Source: Albugo candida (lineage: Eukaryota > Oomycota > Peronosporomycetes > Albuginales > Albuginaceae). Taken from it: DNA of 64,000 bases. Of the stretch, positions 47,501 through 60,065 are shown in pieces (the first letter of the stretch is position 1; each line of letters opens with the position of its first letter). The notes under the pieces are model-generated. The model had not been told where the DNA came from, made no database searches, and worked only from the letters and a program-made list of their open reading frames with translations. The translations under genes and the position numbers were made by a program. The stretch lies in the NCBI GenBank assembly GCA_905220665.1, contig CAJNAR010000017.1, positions 245,015-309,014 on the forward strand. The letters are read 5' to 3'.

Positions 47501-50500
47501 CATCCACCTTGATCAAACCATTGTCGTAGTATCTCAATGGCTGGCTGAGCAAAGTACTCTTCGGGCTTTGGCATGTTTAGATCGTCAACGTAAACAAAAG
47601 CTGTCTTTCCGGCTGATGGACCATACACATTTTTCCTCCGTTTTTCCAGTTTAGAATCGATGTAATCTTGCGTCTGGTTTGCGCTTGTTTGTGCTGAGAA
47701 CGACATTTTTATCCCTGTAAACTTTTCAGGGTCACATCGTTCAAGGAACTGATTGATATTTACAGTCTTTCCTGTACCAGTTGGTCCGACGAAGAGCATG
47801 TGGATATTATTACATAGACCCAAATTCATCAAAAAAGCACACCGAATTGAATCCGATGTGGGAACAACGATTTCCGAAATCGAAGTGCCCATATTGCTGC
47901 TATAATTCGACACCATATCAATCCAAGGAACCCATTCAGCCGCAGCTGTGTCATACGAGTAATCATACACAGAACGTTTTGCAGGAATTAAGGGTTTTAT
48001 GCCATCAGAAGCCATTTCTTCCCGAATGAAGGTGTCAAAGCGAGAACGCCCTGATTCAGTTGTTCCAGCTCCAAGAGACCAAATTAGTGAAAACATGAAT
48101 AAACTCTCAAGGTGGAGCTTGTAGGATGTAATGAGCTCAATTTTCCGGTCTTTCTTCTCCGTAGGGTTACGTATTGGCATTAGAAAGCATCCCAATAGGC
48201 GGAAGAGACTTTGCACAACATTGGATTTGATTTGAGGAATCCATTCTTTAACAAACTTTGCAATGAATTCTAATGATGGATTGATGTACCGATCGCTTAG
48301 TTTGATGATTGCTTCTAGAAATTCAGTCAAAGAGTCCTGAAAAGCTTGCAACTGCGCAGGAAGAGATTTCAGTGGTGGGCTTTTGAAGAGCGCATCAGTA
48401 CTGATAATAGCTCCTTCTGAGCACTCAACGATCTCTGAAAATAAATTCTCTAACCAGCTCTGGATAAGTGGGTCCAGACCAAGAGAACTGGGTTCCATGT
48501 ATACCATTCCTGTACGACTGACTGTTGCCGGCGAAGCTACGCTTAGATCTTCGACCTCAAACATCATCGTCATCTCATTTGACATTTGTATAATCTCTCC
48601 ACTGGAGAGGCATAGCTTCTTGTTGTCATCTAGAACAGTGTTCATATTTTCAATCCACAAAGCATCAACCGGTCCGTCAAAAATTATCCATTTTCGATCA
48701 GATTTTGTATCATTTGCTGCTTGTCGATATAATGTTGATAGAATTCCGTCTTGCCACTCATGAGTATTTGCGTCAAACTCTCCATATAATTGACCCATCG
48801 TGATCGCTTTCGGATTGAGTTGATACCGACGTACGTACTCATATCCTTGACCCGATTCTCCAATGGATTTAAGCTCACTCAGAGCCTCCGCTAACACATC
48901 GATGTTGCAGCTTTTCCCTCCTCCCGTTCCCCCAACAACCATCAGCCCGTGTCGAACACGAATTGTTTCGTACAACTGCATAATTTTAAGCAGAAAAAAT
49001 TGATGGGCTTGTAATTTTTTCCTTTGAATCACTCGTTTGATCATACAATCCAAAGATGTTATATTCGACGTAGCTTGATCCACGTCGGGAAACAAATCGC
49101 TTATAAGTCCGTTGAATAAAGGTATGTCATGGGCGAGGAATTTAGGCATATTGACGTGCTGCAAAGCTTTAAGCAACAAAACTTCTTCATCCAATTCTGG
49201 AAATTGCTGCTTATAATTACCTGCAGCAGTTATCACAGTCTTTACTGCTCGCATACCATAATCGTAGTGAGACTGAGAAGACAATTGTTCTGAGCAAAGT
49301 TTAAACGTTGTCACCATTTTTGCCCCACACTGTTTCGCCTTTTCGTAACCATACGCAAAAAACATAATTTCTCCGATCATTGCATAATCAGGAACCATCA
49401 TAGCAACTGGGCGAAATAATGCAGCCAGTGAGTCAGGCAGATCGGATCGTCCTGCGTATCCAGGGTTCATAGTAATGAACACACCAAATTGTGGGCTCAC
49501 AAGAATTTCCGAACCTTCAAAGAAAATACGCTTCTCATTAGCACGGATCGCAAGCTGCAAGGTCGTGATTTGCTGACCAATGACCGAAAGCACTTCGATA
49601 TTGATTCGATTGAATTCATCAAAGCAAGCCCAAGCTCCACAAGCAGCTAGGCCTTTGAAAAACTTGCCCATTGCTAAGTAATCTAATCCATCAGAGCAGT
49701 TGAACACAACACATTGTTTAGCAAGTGCTTTGGCAAGATCTTTCGTGGTCTCCGTTTTTCCTGTCCCGGCTGGACCAGCTGGAGCACCACCGAGAATCAT
49801 TTGTAGTGCCGCCATCAATGTCATGTAGCATTTATCAGTCAGGGGAGTGATGACAAGCCGAAATGAATTTCCCAGATACTCATACCCGTAAGGCCTCTTT
49901 GCACTCACCATTTCAGCGAGAAGATCATCTTCCCAATAATAGCGCAATTGGCTCGACCACATAAAGTCATCTTTACTTTCGACTTTGCTTTGTGTTAGTT
50001 TCCATGTCACATCGCGTGCGTGGACATCGATGACGGTCAAGGCACCCACAGTTATCCTTGCAAGTTGGTTTAATGGCCCACGAACCATTTTGATCATATC
50101 GGCTAATTGTGACAATTGCTTCGTCATCATCTTTTTGACGCCGTCTTGACCGAATTGCTGCATCGACTCCTCCATTTCCCTCGTCCAATGGAGTTGAGAT
50201 GCGTTGAGCACACACATTCCAGGCCACTTTTGTATCCATTTGACTCGGTCACATGTAACGTAATCTTGTATTGCCGCGTGCATGACGTCCCGAATGGTGG
50301 TTCGCATCATTACTTCGACTTCGGTCATCCAGTGCTCCAAACTCTTTCCTTTTGGGTTAACTGTTTGACTCAAAGCAACACTCTCTCCTTCCGCAGATAT
50401 CATAGCATGGATGGTCGAATCAGCCCCAAAGTCAACAGCTACAATTCCTTCAAAGCATTTCTTCAAGTGAGGTTGGACTAGTTTCACGTCTTTTGATTCA

Positions 50501-53500
50501 GAAAGTATGGACAGTAGCTCTTCGTTTGAAAGAAAATAAAACCGACTGAACGCTGCTCGTTTTGTTTCCAGGAAATCTTTCAAACCTTTCTGTACTTGGT
50601 CCAGAAATCGATTACTTTCAATCAATCTATCGAGAAACTTATCGTTGTTGCAGAATGCCAGAACACCAGGCTTCTGATTTGCATTTGCAAGTGTCTGCCG
50701 CCAGAATTTGTCAACAGTGGCGAAGCGCTTTCCTTCAGTAGGTAGCTGCTTCGTAATATCTGGTGAATCAAAGATTGGCTGCAGATAGATCCAGCTGCGT
50801 TGTAAGTGCATCCACTCGTCCATAACGTCCGAAACGACAGAAAGCGTTCTACCCCATCGGTTGATACGATCTTCAAAGGGTTTCTTGAAGGCCGAAAACT
50901 GCACCGCCTGGATCGTAGTTATCTGCTCATCCAAAATGGCTTGTATCTCATCGACTCCTTTCAAGACAAATGTGCCCGTTTCTCTGTACCCAACCACTTG
51001 TAGCTGGACAGCCCTCCACTGCTCTTCCAAGGTGCTCAATGTTTTTTCAATATTGAATTCTTTTCCGGACGTCTCACATATCCGAGTGATGCTGTCCAAA
51101 TGTCGTTCGAGCCCAATGTCCAAAACATAACTTAGTCTCATCCCTCGATCCGGACGAAAATTCATCTTATTCTCTTGATTCATCTGTGTCCAATGTCGAT
51201 CTTTCATTCCTGGGTTGCGAAGTGCCAAAATCAGAGGTACGTGAGGTCGAAAAGCGGCAATCTGAGTTCGAATCGTATTAGCAACCTCCATGCATCCTTT
51301 CAGTTCAGCTTTTTCAAAATGCTTGACAGCCTTTTGTATCATACCCCAACTACTTTCGACAAAACTCTCAATTTCCTCGCCATTCAAGTCCATAAACGGA
51401 CTATCCATCCACTTTTTATGTTCCTTGATCCAGTTATTCGCAGTTCTCCATAGCAACGCATATGGATCGAAATGACGTCGGATTTTTTGAATATCATCGT
51501 AACTGGTGGTTTCTTGTCCAAAAAGTTGCTCTCTTGTTTTGAAGACTCTTGCATCCTCATCAACCTTAGCGATCTTCTGCTCGATGGCTACCGCGGATTT
51601 GTAAACGAATTCCAGACGACCAAGATCCGTGTATTGTCTAAATGTGTCTACTTCAGCGTGTAAGTGCCGTAATGTCTCAGTGAATTCAGCCTGTTGATCT
51701 TTCATTTCGGAGAAGAATTGTGTCTTTTGTGCTTCCAACAAGATGTTCATCTGCTTTACTTTTTCATTTACTTGGATGGGAGAAATTCGAACGCGCCATA
51801 TAGTCATGAAATCGTCTCTATCGTACGAAAACCGAAAGTGATCTAGCACTACTCGATACTTTATCAGTAGTTGACTCTGCAACAATAGCGGAGCTATCTG
51901 AGCGGATACAGTATTCAAGTACGAGCTCATTTCACTCAGCTCTTCGATATTAGATGGTGTCTTTTGTAGCTGACGCAAGATGAGTTCAAAGTTATCTGTA
52001 ATATTCCGGGCGAGTGTCAGACAATTTTCCAATTGCCAATCTAGCAATTTCCTTGCAAGAGAACGATACTTTTCAGCAATCAGTTGTCGAACTGACGAAC
52101 AATTAACCGAAAACATGCCCAGCTCAATATTTCTTGTCGGGAGGGTTTCCTCAACTTTCTTGGCATCATCAAGATGTTGTTGAATAGTTTCTTGCAATAA
52201 AGAAATATTTATCGGTCCTTTTTGAGGTTGGAATGTCTTTGTGTACTCATCTTCGTCCATATTGATTAGATTCACGTACGGCTGGTAATGCATAAGGTAT
52301 TCGCGAAGTGGAGGCTCGGCTTCTTTGATCGAGACCTCGATCTGTTCACGAATATGTTCCACCCAGTCTTCTGTACTGGAGATAATCGGAATACATGGGT
52401 GAGAGCTCCAAAACAGTTTATTCATCACCTTTTGCTCAATCTGCTTGATATTTCTAAGATTATCAAAACTTCTCATGAATATCGTCAAAATGCACTGACG
52501 AAATCTCGATATGGTGGTGCTGTATCCGAATAAGTGGCCATATTTAGGTGCAATTGGTTTGATAGGACACGTGCGCACTTCCTTTTCTGAGATCAGATTG
52601 CTTGCTGATCCTTCTTTTGGTTTAAGGTTTTCAGTCTCCCATAATGTAATTTTGCCTGCAGCTTCATCTACCTCAGATTGATTCATTACAACGACCTCAG
52701 GTAATTTGACCATATGAACGCTAAACAATGCTGTAGGGAAGACAAATTGGCGCTCTTGACACATGTACTGCCACTGATGTTCATTTCCTATCACGTCACG
52801 GTTTAGGTCAGGGAACGCGACAAAAGCGACTTTAGCGCTAATGATATGAACAGGTCCTATGTTTCCATGCTTTATATAGTCACAAAATGAGTGCAACGAA
52901 TGATACATTAGATATCGCAATGTATCACGCATTAGGAAGTGAATTCGGCGTAATAAGGATCGAAGTTTGCTGAATTCATATGTATCTTGCTGAGACTCTT
53001 GGAGATAATACCATCCTTTACCAATACTCGCAAATGAGCTTTTGATCACTGTAACGATTTTCTGAGGCCAATCATCCGTGATGATCTTCATTACCGAATT
53101 CTCAAGGGCTTGTTGCTGCTGCTGAAACTCTTCCAGTTTATAACATCGTGCAGCTTTGATATTGAATAGCTCGAGTTGGAGTATTTTCTGACACTCTTCG
53201 CTGACTTTGGTCAAAGCATATAGAGCTTCAGGCGAGGTAAAAATTGAATGGAAAGAGAAACGCAGAAATTCATCCGAGTAGTCGACTGGAAGGGCACGAG
53301 TTTTCCGAAAGGGTAGGTTGTATTTGCTTTGAATCGAACAAGCTTTTGACACCTCTTCATGCAAGAGAAAGCTTCGGAACACGCAATCGTCTTCGTCTCT
53401 TCGATGATGAAATTCAAAGATCGTTTTGCATGTTGATCGCAAAAACTCAATCTGAACTTCATGGATGAGGGTGGTTGTGCCTGGAGTCTGCTGATTTTTC

Positions 53501-54376
53501 GCACGAAAAGAAGTTGTCGCAAGCTGAAACATGCGATTCAAGGTTTCCGTGCCAAGTTTGTGTAGCTCTTCGACCGGCATGCAGTCGACATAGAGCGCTT
53601 TTCTCATCATATCTTGCGCTTGTAATCGAGCAAAGTGTGCTTTCTTGACACGATCTGCAAAATTGAAAGGATCTTCGGCCTTGAAACATATACACAGCCG
53701 AGGTAAATGCATGATCTCGTCCACTTGGTCTTGCAAAAAGCGAACTTTGAACAAAGATTGTGCTGAATCGAAAGATAAGACCTCTGCATTCCACCAAACA
53801 AGCTGCCTTGTGACAGGGTCCATGATCGATGCACTCACAGGAATGGAAACAGATCCGTCCGTGTTAGTTCCTAATTGTATCCAATCGTTTGGTGCATGTT
53901 CTTCGAAAGTGTCGTCATCGAAAGCAGCTATATCAAGCTCATTTAAAAGCTTCAAAGCATTACCACTCGCATCTTTGAGCACTTTATGATAGATAGAGGA
54001 TGATTGAAATTGAGATATTTTTTCGCGCATCAATTCCTGTAAGTTCACGGAAGCGTACAAGCGCTTTTTACGTTCTACTTCAATCTCTCGCGGTGCGCTC
54101 TCATTCGTACGTCTATGATGAGGAACAAAAACTTTAGGGTCAATGGAACCGGATTTCTTTCTCGATATATCTTTATTTTTTCCAGTTGGTTCAATATAAT
54201 TGATAGGCAAGTGAGCGCCACTTTGGCTTTTCAATCCGAAATTTGTGATTCCGACCGGTACTCTGGCTGCATGTTTAGAAGGACTTGTTGATGGTGCCAC
54301 GGCTCTTACATTATTAGCTGTCTAACAAAATAATTTCAATTGGGAGTAGTGTCATACTTGCGCAAACGTACATCAT
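41521..54376 (-). CDS. DNAH1: Single-headed inner-arm dynein heavy chain (DNAH1-like)
   Basis: A single exon 54317-41521 carries all of the motor. A proposed first exon 54376-54358 with a 40 nt intron supplies an ATG and gives 4,271 residues (human DNAH1 is 4,265). The main ORF itself has no ATG near its start, only a GTG. The tail and linker precede AAA1 with GPAGTGKTET near residue 1515, AAA2 GGTGGGKS, AAA3 GPTGTGKT and AAA4 GVGGSGRQS. The microtubule-binding stalk lies between AAA4 and AAA5 (DEALPALDAATQCL and the returning helix). The C-terminus has ESMNTVLVHEVERYN, FWLPGLFFPQGFLTG and RTGTLSTTGHSTNFV. LNSGDIPNLYT and SRPCAAFPTSVLQNG track DNAH1 better than DNAH3/6/7. It powers flagellar bending as part of the inner arm. 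A Ser/Asp/Glu-rich insert sits after the EWPAEAL motif (about 46130-46190). Confidence 0.93.
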
Positions 54377-54505
54377 GACTGAGCTTTCCACGTTCCATTT
54401 TACTAATCGACAACACGCCGAATCAATTGACCTTCAAAGGACGCATAATGCAATCAAGTCACGGAGAAACTTAAGTGAAAGATTTGAGAAATGCTATTAC
54501 AGTAA

Positions 54506-56256
54506 TTAGGCATGTAAGTTCTCTGATAGACGATACAGACTATCGACGACAACGCCGACATTTTTTATGACTCCAAGTCCTGCCGTATACGTTTTCTGAT
54601 CAACAAGAACCGCAGTGTCAATTTCATCCGGTGAAGAGCAATCCCGCACTCACATCTTCCACAGGATCATCGTAAACAATTAGCTGTCCTTTTCCTTGGT
54701 CCAAAATGCCGTGAAATTTATGGTCGAGAATCATTTGGGACAATCTAAAACAATCGAATAAAGTGAAGTCGTCCGCTATCAGGCTTCAATGAATGTATTA
54801 CTTGATTTCGATTTGCTTCGATGGAAGATTGATGAGTTTTGCCACATGCTCAATTTCCACGCACGAGAATGGTTGGATAATCTTGATCAAATTGCTTTCC
54901 AACAAGCGCTCATAAAGCTTCCCTAAATGATTTTTGATGAGTGGATCGTGCACAAGTTCTACATATTTCCAAGTATGGTTAATGTGAGACGCTGCTTCAG
55001 ATTGCATGAAAAATCGCTGTACGGGCGGCATATTTCGAGGTCGTCTCCTGGAACAATTCCAGCGACCGTTTCTCGTGAGCTTTAGCTACAGCTTGTAATG
55101 CCTCGATATCGATTCCACTGTATTTGGCTGCTTGTTTTCCGTTGATGACTGAGTTTACTTCATGTGCATCTCCGCAGGCAATTTTGCACAATAGCATGTA
55201 CTTCAAACACAATAACGCAGAAGGCTCATTGAGCTGTGCTAGAGCTTCAAATGACTCGAAAAAGTAAGAGTAGGAGGTTTTGTAGTCGTATTCTTCGGCA
55301 TGAAGTATTCCAGACATCATGTCAATCTGAGCTTGTGTTTTCGGAACAACGTAAATAGCGTTAGAGATACTTCTTGAAGCCGTCAACGCTGCTTTTGCTT
55401 TGGCAATGTTGCGCAATGCATGATAGAGTTTGCTTTCGATGAGGTGGATTTCCACGAGCAACTGCTTATCATCCAATTTCTTGATTTCTCGAAGCAATCC
55501 GCTGATGAGATCCAGTGCCTCCTGATACTTTCCCTGTTGAAAAAGTCTACAACGAAGATAAGAATTTAATGATTTTCGCATTTTCGCTCAAGTGTTTACA
55601 AACATTGAAGCAAGTCGACTTTCGACACGTTGACGTAAAAAGGTATGCTTCTCTTTTTTGCACCAGTCGATGCTATCGTAGCACAAGTCAGCTTGCAGCT
55701 TGAGAGCTTTATCTTGATCCAAAGCTTCGACTTTAGATATCATGTCAATGACAGTTCGGACTACAACATTTATCCCTTTTTCAGCAATGTGTCCGAATAG
55801 ATTTTTTTGTACGATGGCACACCAATTTTTCCTGTTTTTGCTTTTGGAATTATTAAGAAGAAAGCTCCAAGTGATTGCAAAAGATTCCCCAGTTCCTTTT
55901 CCCGTCTGTTTACGACAGTCATGCTTACAAATGGCAAACATTAGTATCAAAATCGAATAGAATTTACCCAAATTGGATGTATAATTGCGACAATTTGTAA
56001 ATTGCCTTCTCTTTGACTCGAAGAACAATTTCTATCATCGGCTTCTCCTCTAACATGATTGATAATTATCGGCGTGCACATTGCAAGAAATTACAATGAT
56101 ACCGTGAGATATAATCTCATGTAGTGAGCGGATAGCATGATCAGGAGATGATTTTTTTGTAAGACCCGTGATGAGCTCTTCAGTTTCCTCCAGTTTCACG
56201 CATAGAGGATGAATCTCTTCAGCAGCTTTCATTTCGACATCGGAAGTATCTGGCAT
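54506..56256 (-). CDS. PSMD11: 26S proteasome lid subunit RPN6 / PSMD11
   Basis: Eight exons: 56256-56103, 56049-55968, 55905-55823, 55760-55604, 55546-55023, 54958-54802, 54744-54654 and 54595-54506. Introns are 53-64 nt and all phases close, giving 445 residues (human 422). Diagnostic blocks are [20 protein letters not shown]-like [76 protein letters not shown] and the PCI domain ([35 protein letters not shown]). The C-terminal helix is [13 protein letters not shown]6 clamps the lid to the base and core of the proteasome. The seven introns in this short gene contrast with the neighbouring 12.8 kb dynein exon. Confidence 0.96.
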
Positions 56257-56356
56257 GATCTGTGACCCTGATCAAACTTTACAAATATGATGTCCCTTGA
56301 TTATGCATGAGCCTTCGGTATTTAATAATACATTTATTGTAAATTACAGCGAGTGT

Positions 56357-58139
56357 TCAACGAAGCCGTTTCAATCGGATTCCCGAATCCGTTGATTGCT
56401 GCGCTCCTTTGCGCAGCTCGTCAGCTCTACTGTCTTGATTTAGATTGCAAGACATATCACTGTCTTTCCCCTTTGCCATCTTTTTCGCTTTTCGTTTCTT
56501 TTGCTTGAGTGGTACATCACGCTTTGGTGGAATAGCAGCAGTAGACTTGTCAAAAGTTTCAATAACGGCGCTAAACATGAACACTCAGAGCTCCGTCCAT
56601 ACCAAGTATTTACAGCATACCTTATATCACTTGTCAATAATGAATCACGCTGCTCTAACAAGATACCACCGGCACGATACTTGATCGCAAGCTCCACGAG
56701 CCGTCCGATGCTAGCAAAATAAAGTCAATATGAGACTTGTAATATCGCCAAGCATTTGTGGTACTTACTTGTAGTAAACAACAAAATTTAAAAACTCCAA
56801 TGACGCCTGTGAGCAATCGCCGATCTTCAACCATTCTTTGAATGGAACTCCTTTCTTCACCATGAAATTTTTTCGCCTGTCTCTATGGTGCGTGGACATA
56901 ACTGAGCGGAAGCCTTATAGTACAAAGAGATAGAGCTTCTTTACTGCGAGAAAGAGTCGTAGATAACCCAGTCCATTTTCTGTGTGCGCTCGTCTGCAAA
57001 CTTTATTCGTGTCTGACGTAACATCGTGAGCTTATCGTACATTCTCGTTATAGTAGTTGTGACGCATACCAAAAACTCCTCACTAAGCCCACCATTCGCC
57101 TCGGATACTGCGAAAAAATTGAGTTCTTCTGCCAGTTCCTCTTCTTTGATTGTTTCCAGATCGTTCTCTTGCTTCGTCTCGGTTTTGAACTCACGCCAGC
57201 GACCATAGTACATGGCTTCCTCCTGAAATAAGTCTACTAGTGTCTACGAGAATTCAGCGTCAGATTCGATGTACCTTCAACTGATTTCAGTCTCACTCTG
57301 AGGCAAGGATCCCCCGAAGTAGACTCTTCTTCCATCGCTTTCAGCCGATTGCGTGTGAATTCACCAACTATGTACGAGCTATCAAAGATATGGCGATAAA
57401 TTATCTGATGCTAAAAATGTCACCAGTATGACGAATAAACTCCACAGTGCTCACGCATGGTTCTGCGGCGTCACCAAACGTTATCATGATTGACCTAATT
57501 GTTGTATCAATGACTTTCATTTCGGATTTTGCATTCTTCTTTTCCACAATAGCATGTGTCTTTCCACAAAAACACGGTTTTGTTCCATAAAATTCCTCAT
57601 CCACTACCTTCCATCTGTGCCTGCTACTCCCTTTTAGCTTGGAAGATCTTGTAGCATCCTGCAGTTCGTGAGCACACTCCGTTATAAAATGATCTCTTGT
57701 CTCGATTCTTGTATCTTTGAGCTTTGAACCACTTATATTTCTGATATTGCGTTTTCGAATCATTTCCAGATATGGATCTGGACGCATCGCTTCCTTCTTT
57801 TCAGTATCCACTCGCGTAATTATCTCCTCGTACGCACTAGTCTTTTCCTTTCTCTCTTGCTGCTCGTTAGTGGTTACTTTTCCAATCTGCTTGTACTTTA
57901 TGTACTCGAGCATTTCTCGTTTCTGCTTAACCGTAAGAGACTTCCAGCCTTTCGTCTAGGTCAAACATCAGCGAATCATGTGTAATTTAGAAAGACATTT
58001 CTGTGTGATCTACCTCTTTGTATGGATAGTCATTTTGGATTGCATGAAGCAAGCGGTGTATCTGTTCCAAAAGCGGTAAATGCCCAAGATTTTCTAGTCC
58101 AAACTCATTTCCATCGCACTCCACTGACGTGTTTTCCAT
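56357..58139 (-). CDS. SPT3-like SAGA subunit with N-terminal extension
   Basis: Seven exons: 58139-58014, 57955-57424, 57367-57297, 57222-56945, 56876-56769, 56710-56621 and 56570-56357. Introns are 49-74 nt and phases close, giving 472 residues. The C-terminal half contains KMDWVIYDSFSQRKNF, then PFKEWLK, LEFLNFVVYY and GRLVELAIKYR. These parallel SUPT3H (MDSAQYAEFCESRQL, KFRDWLD, MEILAYLAYE, AQLVDLAL). The central segment IRSIMITFGDAAEP followed by STVEFIRHTV matches the start of the SPT3/TAF13-type histone fold (MMYxxGDxxxP...). Upstream is an unusual basic/Cys-containing region (YGTKPCFCGKTHAIVEKK). The tail is Lys-rich, probably nuclear (QKKRKAKKMAKGK). SPT3 helps deliver TBP to promoters within SAGA. 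The assignment is from remembered motifs and is moderate. The gene is divergent from the AIMP1-like gene by 85 bp. Confidence 0.6.
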
Positions 58140-58223
58140 CAGGAAAGTGAACCAATCATACCTGATGAAAATATTGTGATTGAAGAGTTTCAGTTATCGA
58201 CCAATCATCACCACCACCTTAGC

Positions 58224-59079
58224 ATGAATGCCAAAACTTCTGAAGCGTTAAACAATATCAATGACCTCATATGCGATCTCGAAGCTGATCTCATCATTTC
58301 TGAAGGTCAGAGCACTGATGCTGCAAAAACTTTGATTGCTACACCCAGACTTTCACCATCTGAAGCGAGTCCACAGCCGAAACAGGTGATAAAGGCCGTC
58401 AAGAAGGAGAAGCAACCGAAAAGAAGCGCCCCAGTAGATCCTGTAACAGAAAATCAATCTGATATCTCCAAGCTTGATTTGCGCGTTGGCAAAATCACGA
58501 AAGCATGGACACATGAAAAGGCGGATAAGTAAGATGACTCATTATTGCCTACTTTCTTGTGTGTGCGTGCATCGACTCAAATTGCTGGGTAGACTTTACT
58601 GTGAAGAAATAGATGTTGGGGAGGAAAATGCTCGCCTGGTTGCCAGTGGTTTGCGAAGTCACTACAAGTTGGAAGAGATGCAGAATCGTTTAGTTGTCGT
58701 ACTTTGTAATCTGAAGCCGCGCAATATGTTGGGATTCAGAAGCCACGGAATGGTCATGTGTGCAGCAACAACATTGGACAATGGAGAAGAAAAAGTTCGT
58801 TTTGTGGAACCCCCTCTGAACGCTAAGGTGCGCTAGGAAATATGTTTGCAATCTTGTTTTATTGCAACGTGCAAATAGATTGGAGAACGAGTTGCATTCG
58901 AAGGATTGAGCGGGGAGCCGTGGACCCCTGCTCAAATCGAAAAGAAAAAAGTATTAGACAAGATTGGGTCAGATATGCACACTGGAAGTGATGGTGTAGC
59001 CAAATACAAAGATTGCCTCTTTTCAACTTCAGCTGGCCCATGCACTGCCCCAGAGATCGTAAACGGTGTGATTCGCTGA
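58224..59079 (+). CDS. EMAP-II / AIMP1-type tRNA-binding protein
   Basis: Three exons: 58224-58528, 58593-58827 and 58879-59079. Introns are 64 and 51 nt, giving 246 residues. The first 90 residues are a helical, then Lys/Pro-rich linker (KAVKKEKQPKRSAP). The OB-fold tRNA-binding domain follows: KLDLRVGKITKAWTHEKADK/LY, EEIDVGEE, VASGLRSHYKLEEMQNR, LCNLKPRNMLGFRSHGM and MCAATT. The EMAP-II C-terminal domain is GERVAFEGLSGEP, KKKVLDKIGSDMHT and VAKYKDCLF. This is the architecture of AIMP1/p43 and yeast Arc1p, which bring tRNA to aminoacyl-tRNA synthetases. No synthetase catalytic domain is present. The ATG at 58224 is the first in frame; codons back to 58164 are open but lack ATG. Confidence 0.92.
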
Positions 59080-59265
59080 GACGCTAATTTGGAATAATAT
59101 AACCGGAACGTTCTGCAGTTAGAGCATTCTATTATACGATTACTACTAAATGCATGACTCTCGAACATAACCAATGTGTAATACCTGATAAAAGCCCGTT
59201 GCGTGGGTATACTCTATTGCTGGGTATGTTGTGGAAGAACACCTCAGTTGTATGTCTTCAAAGAA

Positions 59266-59843
59266 TCATAACAAATTGTTAGAGTCGTCTGGCACTCTGA
59301 CCGTTGCGCCTTCGAGTAGTTTAGAGACTTTAATTTGGCAGCCTAGACGCGATCTAACACAGAAAGAAAGTATTGAGAAGTCATAATCAGAACTATTTTT
59401 TTTTTTTTTTTTTACGTTTCAGTCAAACCCCATGCCAGATCAAGCATATCTTCTTCTTCTTCGGAGACTTCTGGCAATGCGTCATAAACCTCCTTTTCAA
59501 ATATCAAATGGCATGTCGAGCATGCTAGCTCGCCACCGCAAGCCCCTTTCAAAGAAGAAGAAGAGGAGTCAGGGTTGAAAACCTTCAAAAAGATTGTCAG
59601 GGAAGAAGAAGAACCTTCGAGTTCGATGTCATTATCATGAGCAACATCGAGCAATGTTTCTCCGATTGCGGCGGATATGCAATTGCGCTGACCTTCATTA
59701 TCGATGAAACAGAACGAGACCTTTTTTTGAGTAGACAGAAATTTATGAAGGGTAACTGGTCCTGAATATCTGCTCGTATGATTCAGTAGCAACCGAATGC
59801 TATTTGATCCAAGTTTCGTGGACCAAAGCAGTGAAGCCAACAT
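59266..59843 (-). CDS. Mitochondrial [2Fe-2S] ferredoxin (adrenodoxin type)
   Basis: Proposed exons: 59843-59615, 59545-59416 and 59353-59266, giving 148 residues. The N-terminus MLASLLWSTKLGSNS is presequence-like (an in-frame ATG at 59882 would add 13 residues). The ferredoxin domain has FIDNEGQR, GETLLDVAHDNDIELEG, ACGGELACSTCHLIFE and EEEDMLDLAWGLTE. The final exon gives SRLGCQI and ATVRVPDD. The four cluster ligands are C-X5-C-X2-C plus the Cys in LGCQ. It would supply electrons for Fe-S cluster assembly and heme A synthesis. The first intron (59614-59546, 69 nt, gttctt...gaaag) is a multiple of three with no stop, so unspliced reading inserts 23 residues between LEG and ACGG. Relatives read DIELEGAC with no insert. 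The second intron is 62 nt and starts gta followed by an A18 tract. Confidence 0.92.
59396..59413. repeat. Homopolymer T18 tract inside a ferredoxin intron
   Basis: Eighteen consecutive T on the plus strand. On the coding (minus) strand they form an A18 run that begins two bases after the GT of the 5' splice site. The exact length may vary through polymerase slippage or sequencing error. Confidence 0.85.
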
Positions 59844-59900
59844 TCTAGTTAGTGTGGCTGGATCGATGGTACACACTATCATACCAAACAAGTAAAAATG

Positions 59901-59973
59901 TGCCCTCCGTGGGGCTCGAACCCACGACCACTGGCTTAAAAGGCCAGCGCTCTACCGACTGAGCTAGAAAGGC
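59901..59973 (-). tRNA. trnK-UUU: tRNA-Lys (anticodon TTT)
   Basis: The reverse complement folds as a canonical 73 nt tRNA: acceptor GCCTTTC paired with GGAGGGC (with G-U pairs), D arm starting TAGCTCAGTCGGTAGAGC, anticodon stem CTGGC/GCCAG with loop CTTTTAA (anticodon TTT), variable loop GTGGTC region and T arm GTGGGTTCGAGCCCCAC, discriminator A. No intron and no encoded CCA. A- and B-box promoters are intact. It lies 57 bp upstream of the ferredoxin start (ATG 59843) on the same strand, and its 5' side faces the LINE. Confidence 0.95.
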
Positions 59974-60065
59974 ACTTCTCAATTTGCCGGCTACTAAGTA
60001 ACGTGCCAATTTAGTAAAAACAACTCGAAAAAACAACCTTTTTCATCTCCTTCCTCTCGAAAACA

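Noticed and set aside
59901..59973. tRNA with a 76 nt span using a GTGCCTT acceptor stem
   Set aside because: The outer pairs can form, but the spacing to the D arm would be wrong; GCCTTTC/GGAGGGC gives the standard 73 nt fold.
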